Source: CALNBC01 sp050945915 (GTDB taxonomy: Bacteria > Bacillota > Clostridia > Christensenellales > CALWSW01). From it: a DNA stretch of 5,014 bases. The translations under genes were made by a program, and so were the position numbers. The notes beneath the pieces were generated by a model. The model saw nothing but the letters and a program-made list of their open reading frames with translations, did not search any database and was not told the origin of the DNA. Shown here piece after piece: positions 1 to 5,014 of this stretch (position 1 is its first letter; each line of letters opens with the position of its first letter). The DNA lies in the NCBI GenBank assembly GCA_050945915.1, contig JBMNTV010000089.1, forward strand, positions 1 to 5,014, written 5' to 3'.

Positions 1-219
1 GATTACTGATAAAATGACAAGAGAAGGGGGGAGCCGCAAGCCCGGCGTGGATACCGTTGCCGCTTGTGCGGCCGCATGCCAGGTTTTGCGGTTTTCCGGG
101 CGGCGTTCTTTATCATCTGAAGCGCTCCAATACTATGACTGCACAGGATACATTCCAGTCTTTGTTTATGGCTCAAAACCCCGACATCCGCCCACCGGTT
201 TCTACATCTGCCCAAAACC
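1..219. other. Region downstream of the operon with no supported gene
   Basis: I see no recognisable protein, tRNA, rRNA or known riboswitch here. Short open frames exist on both strands (for example 14-235 plus, open to the left edge, and 3-233 minus), but none has a good ribosome binding site or family-like sequence. Small structures are present: a 5-bp stem with a TTGT loop (59-63 with 68-72), and an ACCGGTTT segment (194-201) that could pair over seven bases with 224-230 in the second terminator. The base composition looks less GC-rich than the his genes. It may be plain intergenic sequence or the end of a gene lying to the left. Confidence 0.5.
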
Positions 220-220
220 G

Positions 221-240
221 AAAAAACCGGCATAGCCGGT
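221..240 (-). terminator. Second, tandem terminator-like hairpin
   Basis: On the minus strand ACCGGC (240-235), loop TAT and GCCGGT (231-226) form a 6-bp GC-rich stem, followed by a run of six T (226-221) whose first T is also the last base of the stem. It lies about 20 bases beyond the main terminator and points the same way, so it probably acts as a backup for readthrough. It could instead serve a gene arriving on the plus strand, but the plus-strand tail (ATTTC) is poor. Confidence 0.7.
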
Positions 241-258
241 ATTTCAAAAGCTGAATCG

Positions 259-283
259 AAAAAAGCCCCAATACGGGGCTTTT
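259..283 (-). terminator. Rho-independent terminator of the his operon
   Basis: The arms AAAAGCCCC (261-269) and GGGGCTTTT (275-283) form a perfect 9-bp stem with a 5-base loop. Read on the minus strand, the GC-rich stem is followed by a run of six T (264-259). The stem starts one base after the hisIE stop codon (285-287), so this ends the transcript with essentially no 3' untranslated region. The A/T arms make it symmetrical, so some activity on the plus strand is possible, though the T-run there is shorter and broken by C. Confidence 0.9.
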
Positions 284-284
284 C

Positions 285-923
285 TCATTTCATCGTCTCC
301 TGCTTGGTCATATGGTCCACCACGTGGCGGGCGGCGAGTTCGTCCATCACCCGGGAAACGGGGATGCCCATCTGTACCATCAGCACCAGGGCGTGGTAAC
401 AAAGGTCCGCCAGCTCGTACACCGTTTCCGCAACGGAATCCTTCATGGCGGCGATGATCACCTCGGAACACTCCTCGCCCACCTTTTTCAGGATTTTTTC
501 ACGGCCCTTGTCGAACAGATAGTTGGTGTAGCTGCCCTCTTTGGGCTGCTCCTTGCGGTTTTGGATCAGCGCTGCCAAAGCGTTCAGGGAAAAGCGCTCC
601 CCTTCACCGGCCAAAAGGTCGAAAAAGCAGCTCTCCTCCCCGGTGTGGCAAGCGGGGCCATGGGCATTCACCTCCACCAGCAGGGCGTCGCCGTCGCAGT
701 CCGCGCGAAGGCGCACCACCTGCTGCACGTTGCCGCTGGTTTCTCCCTTTCGCCACAGGTATTGGCGGGAACGGGAATAAAAGCAGGTCCTGCCCTCTTT
801 CAGGGTGATGTTCAGACTTTCTTGATTCATATAAGCCAGGGTGAGCACCCGGCCGGTCTTTGCGTCCTGCACGATGGCGGGGATCAGCCCTTTTTCGTCG
901 AACTTCAATTTTTCCAGATTCAT
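285..923 (-). CDS. hisIE: Bifunctional phosphoribosyl-AMP cyclohydrolase / phosphoribosyl-ATP pyrophosphatase
   Basis: This 212-residue fusion performs two successive early steps: HisE removes pyrophosphate from PR-ATP and HisI opens the adenine ring of PR-AMP. The HisI domain (about 1-110) has LAYMN (29-33), YSRSRQYLWRKGETSGN (49-65), the metal site DCDGDAL (75-81) and GPACHTGEESCF (89-100) with zinc-ligand cysteines. The HisE domain (about 112-212) is the helical MazG-like fold, with SYTNYLF (131-137), the acidic metal motif VGEECSEVIIAA (148-159) and ELADLCYH (170-177). It is the last gene of the operon, with the terminator stem beginning one base beyond the stop. The ATG at 923 overlaps the hisF stop (ATGA) and gives the normal N terminus. 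Unlike the other genes it has no ribosome binding site at usual distance: GAAGGG lies 14 and AAGGAG 21 bases upstream, so translation probably depends on coupling to hisF. Confidence 0.96.
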   Translation of the reverse strand: MNLEKLKFDEKGLIPAIVQDAKTGRVLTLAYMNQESLNITLKEGRTCFYSRSRQYLWRKGETSGNVQQVVRLRADCDGDALLVEVNAHGPACHTGEESCFFDLLAGEGERFSLNALAALIQNRKEQPKEGSYTNYLFDKGREKILKKVGEECSEVIIAAMKDSVAETVYELADLCYHALVLMVQMGIPVSRVMDELAARHVVDHMTKQETMK

Positions 924-1678
924 AGCCGTACGGGTATCCCTTCGCTCCTTAAATGTTCTTTCAATTCCCGGATGGTCAGCTCTTTTCTGTGGAAGATGGA
1001 GGCCGCCAGCCCCGCATCCACGCCGGGAACCGAGCGAAACAGCGAGGAAAAATGCTCTTTCTTGCCCGCGCCGCCGCTGGCGATTACCGGGATGCGCACC
1101 GCGGAACAGATTGCTTCCAGTATCTCCAGATCAAAGCCCTGTTTGACGCCGTCGGTGTCGATGCTGTTGATGACAAGTTCGCCGGCGCCGTTTTGCTCGC
1201 CCTGTTTTGCCCATTCGATGGCGTCCATGCCGGTATTGTCCCTCCCGCCCCGGGCAAAGACGGTGAACCTGCCGCCGACGCGCTTGGCGTCGATGGACAG
1301 CACCACGCACTGGTCGCCGTACTTCTTCGCCGCACGAAGAATCAAAGAAGGGTCTTTGATCGCGCCGGTGTTGACGCTCACCTTGTCCGCCCCGCATTTT
1401 AAAACGCGGTCGAAATCCGAAACGTCGTTGATGTTGCCCCCCACCGTCAGGGGGATAAAGACTTCTTTGGCGACGTTCATCAAAACGTCGGTAAACAGCC
1501 CCCGGCCTTCCGCGCTGGCGGTGATGTCGTAAAACACCAGCTCGTCCGCGCCGCTTTGATTGTAATACGCCGCCAGGGCGACGGGATCGTCCACATCCTG
1601 CAGGCCTTCGAAGTTTTTGCCCTTGACCACCCGGCCGTTCTTGATGTCCAAACAGGGGATGATGCGCTTGGTCAACAT
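920..1678 (-). CDS. hisF: Imidazole glycerol phosphate synthase, cyclase subunit
   Basis: HisF is the TIM-barrel partner of HisH. It combines PRFAR with ammonia from HisH to give imidazole glycerol phosphate and AICAR, the latter returning to purine synthesis. The 252-residue product shows RIIPCLDIKNGRVVKG (5-20) with catalytic Asp11, ELVFYDITAS (46-55), GADKVSVNTGA (96-106), LSIDAKR (127-133) with catalytic Asp130, SIDTDG (172-177), ASGGAG (200-205) and LAASIFH (224-230). Its first phosphate loop reads VGGNIN at 79-84 where the family normally has GGGI, so residue 82 is Asn instead of Gly. The stretch before LAASIFH is about two residues longer than in Thermotoga maritima HisF. The ATG at 1678 is supported by AAAGGAGG five bases upstream and by the family N terminus. 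The stop overlaps the hisIE start as ATGA. I see no other sign of decay. Confidence 0.96.
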   Translation of the reverse strand: MLTKRIIPCLDIKNGRVVKGKNFEGLQDVDDPVALAAYYNQSGADELVFYDITASAEGRGLFTDVLMNVAKEVFIPLTVGGNINDVSDFDRVLKCGADKVSVNTGAIKDPSLILRAAKKYGDQCVVLSIDAKRVGGRFTVFARGGRDNTGMDAIEWAKQGEQNGAGELVINSIDTDGVKQGFDLEILEAICSAVRIPVIASGGAGKKEHFSSLFRSVPGVDAGLAASIFHRKELTIRELKEHLRSEGIPVRL

Positions 1679-2403
1679 GGTGTCCTCCTTTGTTGGGCGA
1701 TGGAAAGCGCCCGGCTCAGGTCCAGCCTGCCCTCATACAGCGCTTTGCCGATGATCGCGCCGTGTACGCCGATGGCAAAAAGGGCTTTCAGATCCTCTTC
1801 CGAAGAAATCCCCCCGCTGGCGATGACGTTCAGATTGGCGATGTTCTTCAACCGCTCATAAGCGGCGAGGTTGGTGCCCTGTAAGCCGCCGTCCTTCTCG
1901 ATGTCCGTATAAATCACGGTCTGTACCCCCAGATCCCGGAGCTGTTCGCAAAACCGGAAGGAATCCATGTCCGTATCCTCCAGCCAGCCGGACAGGGCGA
2001 CCTTGCCCCGCCGCGCGTCCACCCCCACGGCGATGCCTTCGCCAAAAGCGGCAAGGGCCTCTTTCAAAAATGCCGGATCCTTGACGGCGGCGGTACCCAG
2101 GATGACGCGGCCTGCGCCGCAAGCGAGATACCGCCGGACGCGTTCCATGTTGCGGATTCCGCCTCCGATTTGCACAAACAACCCGCTTTCCCTGGCGATG
2201 CGCTCCACCACTTCGGCGTTACGGGATTCGCCCGCCTTGGCGCCGTCCAGATCCACCACGTGCAGGTGCGTCGCCCCCAGCATGGCAAAGCTCTTCGCCA
2301 CTTGGAGCGGGTCGTCGTCGTAAACTTTCTTTTGATTGTAATCCCCCTGAAACAGGCGCACGACGCAGCCTTCCGAGAGATCGATGGCGGGAAAAATCAG
2401 CAT
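1672..2403 (-). CDS. hisA: ProFAR isomerase (1-(5-phosphoribosyl)-5-[(phosphoribosylamino)methylideneamino]imidazole-4-carboxamide isomerase)
   Basis: HisA is a TIM-barrel enzyme that turns ProFAR into PRFAR by an Amadori rearrangement. The 243-residue product has the normal family length. It shows FPAIDL with catalytic Asp8, VVRLFQGDY (14-22), HVVDLDGA (48-55), the first phosphate loop QIGGGIR (78-84), GTAAV (103-107), VGVDARRGKVA (126-136) with the second catalytic Asp129, SGW (138-140), YTDIEKDG (165-172) and the second phosphate loop ASGGIS. The two halves show the ancient half-barrel duplication shared with HisF. The ATG at 2403 has GGAG seven bases upstream. The stop overlaps the hisF start by seven bases, and the final codons for Gln-Gln-Arg-Arg carry the strong hisF ribosome binding site. 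An isomerase with the added TrpF activity (PriA of actinobacteria) cannot be excluded from sequence alone but is not suggested here. Confidence 0.96.
   Translation of the reverse strand: MLIFPAIDLSEGCVVRLFQGDYNQKKVYDDDPLQVAKSFAMLGATHLHVVDLDGAKAGESRNAEVVERIARESGLFVQIGGGIRNMERVRRYLACGAGRVILGTAAVKDPAFLKEALAAFGEGIAVGVDARRGKVALSGWLEDTDMDSFRFCEQLRDLGVQTVIYTDIEKDGGLQGTNLAAYERLKNIANLNVIASGGISSEEDLKALFAIGVHGAIIGKALYEGRLDLSRALSIAQQRRTPC
1684..1691 (-). promoter_or_regulatory. Strong ribosome binding site of hisF
   Basis: On the minus strand AAAGGAGG stands five bases before the hisF ATG at 1678. It lies inside hisA, whose codons CAA AGG AGG encode Gln-Arg-Arg near the C terminus. It fixes the hisF start and allows reinitiation by ribosomes finishing hisA. 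Confidence 0.85.
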
Positions 2404-3011
2404 GGCAATTCTCCAAATGCTTTTAAAATGGAAAGCCCCTCAGGGCCGCTCTTTTCCGGGTGGAACTGGGCGCCGTACACGCTCCCCCTTCGCACCAGCG
2501 CCGGTACGCGGACGGCATAATCCACTTCTGCAAGCAGCGCGTCTTCGCAACCTTTGGCATAATACGAATGCACGAAGTACATGTGCGCCCCCGGCTTGAC
2601 GTGTTTCAAAAGCGGGTCGTCTGTGACGATGTTCAGGCCGTTCCAGCCCATGTGGGGCACCTTGAACCCGTCGGGAAGGTCGGCGCTTAACGGGCAGACC
2701 GCCCCGGGAATCAGGGAAAGCCCCTCGTGTTCGCCGTATTCACAGCTTTTTTCAAACAACAGCTGCATGCCCAAGCAAATCCCCAGCATGGGCTTGCCCT
2801 TTGCCGCCTGTTCCCGCAAAAAAGTGAACAGTCCGGCGTCCTTCAACTTTTGCGCCGCGTCCCCAAAGGCGCCCACGCCGGGAAGGATCAGCTTTTCTGC
2901 CTGTTCCAAATCTGTTTTGTCCCCTGTGACTGCGCAGGAAAAACCCAGATGGCTCAGGGATGCCCGCAGGGAAAACAGGTTCCCCACGCCGTAATCCACG
3001 ATGGCGATCAT
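2397..3011 (-). CDS. hisH: Imidazole glycerol phosphate synthase, glutaminase subunit
   Basis: HisH is a class I glutamine amidotransferase that releases ammonia from glutamine and passes it through the HisF barrel. The 204-residue product contains DYGVGNL (6-12), the PGVGAF oxyanion loop (44-49), the nucleophile elbow GICLGMQ with Cys79, VPHMGWN (118-124), YFVHSYY (145-151) and GAQFHPEKSG (180-189) with His184 and Glu186, so the full Cys-His-Glu triad is present. The frame stays open to 3176, but the extra residues are hisB read in another frame. The ATG at 3011 gives the family start MIAIVDYG and has AAGGGGG seven bases upstream. The start overlaps the hisB stop by one base, and the stop overlaps the hisA start by seven bases. 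Its place two genes before hisF, separated only by hisA, is the usual H-A-F arrangement. Confidence 0.97.
   Translation of the reverse strand: MIAIVDYGVGNLFSLRASLSHLGFSCAVTGDKTDLEQAEKLILPGVGAFGDAAQKLKDAGLFTFLREQAAKGKPMLGICLGMQLLFEKSCEYGEHEGLSLIPGAVCPLSADLPDGFKVPHMGWNGLNIVTDDPLLKHVKPGAHMYFVHSYYAKGCEDALLAEVDYAVRVPALVRRGSVYGAQFHPEKSGPEGLSILKAFGELPC
2411..2414 (-). promoter_or_regulatory. Ribosome binding site of hisA
   Basis: On the minus strand GGAG lies seven bases before the hisA ATG at 2403, within the last codons of hisH. The core is short but the spacing is ideal, and it agrees with the family N terminus MLIFPAIDL. Confidence 0.55.
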
Positions 3012-3598
3012 CAAAGCGCCCCCTTGGAGGAGGGAATCTCCCCCGCGATGGAGGGGTCGAAAGACACCGCCTTTCGAAGCGCCCGGGCCAGCGCCTTGAA
3101 TGCACCCTCGATGATGTGGTGGGAATTGCTGCCCCGGTGCTGGAGGATGTGCAAGGTAAGCCCCATCCCACGGCAAAGGGCTGTAAAAAACTCGTCCACC
3201 AACTCGGTATCAACCCCCCCCACCTTCTGGGAGGGGATCGAAAGGTTCGCACAATAGCCCGCCCGTCCGGAAATGTCCAGACAAACGGAAATCAGCGCCT
3301 CGTCCATGGGCAGCATCGCTTCGCCGTAACGGCAAATGCCCCGCTTGTCGCCCAGGGCTTTTGCAAAGGCGGTGCCCAGCACGATCCCCAGATCCTCCGC
3401 CAGGTGGTGGTAGTCTACATCAATGTCGCCCTTCGCGGTTACCGCGATGCCGAAACGGCCGTGGTGGCAAAAGAGCGTCAGCATGTGATTCAAAAAGCCG
3501 CAGCCTGTGTCGATGCGGTTTTCCACGCCGCCATCGATGCCTAATTGGAGGGAAATCTGCGTTTCGGCGGTGTTTCTTGTGACTTCTGCCGTCCTCAT
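3011..3598 (-). CDS. hisB: Imidazoleglycerol-phosphate dehydratase, monofunctional
   Basis: HisB dehydrates imidazole glycerol phosphate to imidazole acetol phosphate; family members are Mn-dependent and assemble as 24-mers. The 195-residue product has the normal length for the single-domain form. It shows RNTAET (8-13), GFLNHML (34-40), the metal-binding DYHHLAED (62-69, where many relatives have DDHHTVED), PMDEAL (97-102), the second metal motif SNSHHIIE (157-164) and SSKGAL at the C terminus. The repeated His-His-x-x-Glu pattern is the hallmark of the two-fold pseudo-repeat. The frame is open upstream to 3793, but that extension lies inside hisC and has no family sequence. The ATG at 3598 gives the conserved MRxAEVTRNT start, has AAAGGG seven bases upstream and overlaps the hisC stop (ATGA). 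There is no N-terminal phosphatase domain as in E. coli HisB. The stop shares one base with the hisH start (TGATG). Confidence 0.97.
   Translation of the reverse strand: MRTAEVTRNTAETQISLQLGIDGGVENRIDTGCGFLNHMLTLFCHHGRFGIAVTAKGDIDVDYHHLAEDLGIVLGTAFAKALGDKRGICRYGEAMLPMDEALISVCLDISGRAGYCANLSIPSQKVGGVDTELVDEFFTALCRGMGLTLHILQHRGSNSHHIIEGAFKALARALRKAVSFDPSIAGEIPSSKGAL
3019..3025 (-). promoter_or_regulatory. Ribosome binding site that decides the hisH start
   Basis: On the minus strand AAGGGGG lies seven bases before the ATG at 3011. It is an imperfect match to the anti-Shine-Dalgarno sequence, but it selects this start over in-frame upstream candidates such as the one at 3176, which lie inside hisB. 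Confidence 0.6.
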
Positions 3599-4659
3599 TC
3601 CTTCGCCCTTTCCACCGCGCTTGCGGCTTTTTCGTATTCTGCCATCTGTTCCGGGGTGCCGATGGTGATGCGCAGGTAATCCCGGATCCTTTCCTGATCG
3701 AACCAGCGCACCAGCACGCCGTTCTCCTTCAACCCCTGATACAACGCCTGCCCGCCCAGCCGCGGGTGCCTGGCGAACACGAAGTTCGCGCAAGAAGGCA
3801 GGACTTCGTATCCCTGTTCCTTGAGTTTTCGGGAAAATTCCTCCCGGGTTTTGACGATGCTTTGGACGCGGTTTTCAAAATACTCCCGGTCCAGCACGGC
3901 GGCGGCACCGGCCAGCATGGCCAGACGGTCCACATTGTACGGGTTAAAGGAAAACTTCATCGCGTTCAGCTCGGCGATGATCTCTGGCGTGGAAATCGCG
4001 TACCCCACCCGCAGCCCCGCTAAGGATCGGGATTTGGAAAAGGTGCGTACCACCAGGATGTTGTCCAGCTCGCCGATCAAGTCCAGGGCGCTTTCGCCGC
4101 CAAAGTCCACGTACGCCTCGTCCACCACCACCAGATCGTTGCGATTCTCCCTTGCGATACGGGCGATCTGCTCCCTCGTCAGGGCGATGCCGGTAGGGGC
4201 GTTGGGGTTGGCGATGAAGATCGTGCCCCCCGCCTGGTCGTAGTCCGCAGGGTCGATGGTAAAATCCGCTTTTAAGGGGATTTCCCGGTATTCTACACCG
4301 AACAACCGGGCATAAACCGGATAAAAACCATAGGTAATGTCCGGAAACACCGCCCGTTTACCCATGCAGTAGGCCATATAGGCAAAGGCGAGGATTTCGT
4401 CCGACCCGTTGCCGGTCATCACCTGAATGGCGTCCACCCCGTGGGTCAGGGCGATCGCCTGGTTCAGGGCGGAACATTCCGGATCGGGATACAGGTTCAG
4501 CCTGCCTGCTTCCGCGGCGCTGATGGCGGCGATCACCGCCGGCGACGGCGGATAGGGGTTTTCGTTGGTGTTCAGCTTGACGAATGTTCTGCCCTGGGGC
4601 TGCTCGCCGGGGGTGTAGGGCTGTATCGCCGCATGGATGTTTGAAAGAAACCTCGTCAT
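3595..4659 (-). CDS. hisC: Histidinol-phosphate aminotransferase
   Basis: HisC is a PLP-dependent class I/II aminotransferase that converts imidazole acetol phosphate and glutamate to histidinol phosphate and 2-oxoglutarate. The 354-residue product has the usual family length. In order it shows KLNTNENPY (28-36), YPDP (57-60), GNGSDE (83-88, cofactor phosphate contact), NPNAPTG (151-157), VVDEAYVDF (178-186, with Asp180 for the PLP ring nitrogen and Tyr183), TFSKSRSLAGLRVGY (206-220, with Lys209 as the likely Schiff-base lysine and Arg217 for phosphate), and LRITIGT near the end, where Arg330 should bind the substrate carboxylate. The ATG at 4659 is chosen because it has GAGGAGG four bases upstream, gives a normal N terminus, and overlaps the hisD stop as ATGA. 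The gene ends in a second ATGA overlap with hisB. Some HisC-type enzymes also act on aromatic amino acids; the operon context favours histidine as the main role. Confidence 0.97.
   Translation of the reverse strand: MTRFLSNIHAAIQPYTPGEQPQGRTFVKLNTNENPYPPSPAVIAAISAAEAGRLNLYPDPECSALNQAIALTHGVDAIQVMTGNGSDEILAFAYMAYCMGKRAVFPDITYGFYPVYARLFGVEYREIPLKADFTIDPADYDQAGGTIFIANPNAPTGIALTREQIARIARENRNDLVVVDEAYVDFGGESALDLIGELDNILVVRTFSKSRSLAGLRVGYAISTPEIIAELNAMKFSFNPYNVDRLAMLAGAAAVLDREYFENRVQSIVKTREEFSRKLKEQGYEVLPSCANFVFARHPRLGGQALYQGLKENGVLVRWFDQERIRDYLRITIGTPEQMAEYEKAASAVERAKE
3606..3611 (-). promoter_or_regulatory. Ribosome binding site that decides the hisB start
   Basis: On the minus strand AAAGGG lies seven bases before the ATG at 3598, inside the end of hisC. 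It supports this start over the long upstream extension of the same open frame. Confidence 0.6.
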
Positions 4660-5014
4660 GCTTCCTCCTCAAATCGGCAGGTGATGCTTTTCGCGTGGGC
4701 GGAAAGCCCCTCCTGCCCGGCAAAGTCCGCCACGCGGTGGGCGACGGCTTTCAATGCCTCCTTGGTGTAGTAAATAAAGGAGGATTTCTTCACAAAATCG
4801 TCCACCGAAAGGGGGGAACTGAACTTCGCCGTCCCGCCGGTGGGCAACACGTGGTTGGGCCCGGCGAAATAATCCCCCAGGGCTTCCGGCGTGTTTTTGC
4901 CCAAAAAGATGCTGCCCGCGTTTTTCACAAGGCCGAGCAGGCCGAAGGGTTCCTCCACGAAAAGCTCCAAATGCTCCGGCGCGATGCGGTTGGCGGCGTC
5001 CAGGGCTTCCCGAA
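4656..5014 (-). CDS. hisD: Histidinol dehydrogenase, C-terminal 118 residues (5' end outside window)
   Basis: HisD oxidises L-histidinol to L-histidine in two NAD-dependent steps, the last reactions of the pathway, in the cytosol; it is a zinc enzyme. The visible part begins inside the conserved ANRIAPEHLEL segment, whose Glu-His pair matches the catalytic Glu326/His327 of the E. coli enzyme. It continues with GSIFLG, TPEALGDY (the Asp matches a zinc ligand), GPNHVLPTGG, FSSPLSV and KKSS, and ends with GLSAHAKSI, whose His matches the last zinc ligand. The family is usually about 430 residues, so roughly the first three quarters lie off the right edge. An in-frame TTG at 4970-4968 is an internal leucine codon, not a start: conserved family sequence continues upstream of it to the edge. 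The stop overlaps the hisC start by 4 bases (ATGA), and the three terminal Glu codons contain the hisC ribosome binding site. No defect is visible. Confidence 0.97.
   Translation of the reverse strand, partial: REALDAANRIAPEHLELFVEEPFGLLGLVKNAGSIFLGKNTPEALGDYFAGPNHVLPTGGTAKFSSPLSVDDFVKKSSFIYYTKEALKAVAHRVADFAGQEGLSAHAKSITCRFEEEA
4664..4670 (-). promoter_or_regulatory. Strong ribosome binding site of hisC
   Basis: On the minus strand GAGGAGG stands four bases before the hisC ATG at 4659. It is written in the terminal Glu codons of hisD. It supports the hisC start and translational coupling to hisD. Confidence 0.8.

Noticed and set aside
59..79. GC-rich palindromes (GCGGCCGC at 68-75, GCATGC at 74-79) as a possible operator or attachment site
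   Set aside because: Short palindromes of this kind are frequent by chance, and nothing nearby (integrase, repeat, tRNA) supports a role.
312..1532. A 406-codon open frame on the plus strand opposite hisIE and hisF
   Set aside because: It runs antisense across two clearly conserved genes and their junction, has no family-like sequence and no good ribosome binding site. Long antisense frames are expected where codon use in the real genes is GC-rich.
3012..3176. Longer N terminus for HisH starting at 3176
   Set aside because: The added residues are hisB read in a different frame and do not match the HisH family, which begins at MIAIVDYG.
2727..3544. Overlapping plus-strand open frames of 176 and 194 codons opposite hisH and hisB
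   Set aside because: Shadows of conserved minus-strand genes; their sequences carry no recognisable motif.
3599..3793. Longer N terminus for HisB starting at 3793
   Set aside because: The extension overlaps the conserved C-terminal part of hisC and is not HisB-like; the start at 3598 gives the standard length.
4968..4970. TTG as a start for a short HisD
   Set aside because: The conserved APEHLEL segment continues upstream of it to the window edge, so it is an internal leucine.
1..5014. CRISPR array, insertion sequence, prophage or defence genes
   Set aside because: No direct repeat array, transposase, terminal inverted repeats or phage-like protein is visible; the coding space is filled by his genes.
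4656..5014. A his leader peptide, T-box or attenuator controlling the operon
   Set aside because: The operon's 5' end is off the right edge, so no leader can be seen; inside the window there is no gap between genes to hold one.

Overview
The window is an ordinary but very tightly packed histidine biosynthesis operon, read entirely on the minus strand. From right to left it holds hisD (3' part only, cut by the right edge), hisC, hisB, hisH, hisA, hisF and a fused hisIE, followed at once by a rho-independent terminator and then a second terminator-like hairpin. Nothing in it looks like a new system. The few points worth checking are details of gene junctions, one unusual residue in HisF, and an unassigned left end.

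Organism: the gene order D-C-B-H-A-F-IE, the monofunctional HisB, the hisIE fusion, strong AGGAGG-type ribosome binding sites and the general flavour of the proteins suggest a bacterium of the Firmicutes, probably a fairly GC-rich clostridium-like gut or anaerobic lineage. This is inference from style and content; no marker gene in the window fixes the taxonomy.

Layout: 285-5014 is coding without a single intergenic base. All six gene junctions overlap, by 4, 4, 1, 7, 7 and 4 bases going downstream from hisD/hisC. The gene starts are therefore inside the end of the previous gene, and most ribosome binding sites are written into the last codons of the upstream gene. Positions 259-283 hold a perfect 9-bp stem with a T-run, starting one base after the hisIE stop codon. 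Positions 221-240 hold a second hairpin with a T-run in the same direction. Positions 1-219 show no gene I can support.

How the genes work together: HisIE carries out the second and third steps (pyrophosphate removal from PR-ATP, then ring opening of PR-AMP). HisA isomerises ProFAR to PRFAR. HisH makes ammonia from glutamine and HisF uses it to make imidazole glycerol phosphate and AICAR. HisB dehydrates this product, HisC transaminates it, and HisD oxidises histidinol to histidine. The first enzyme (HisG, with or without HisZ) and the histidinol-phosphate phosphatase are not in the window. hisG is expected just off the right edge, and the phosphatase must be encoded elsewhere because this HisB lacks the phosphatase domain.
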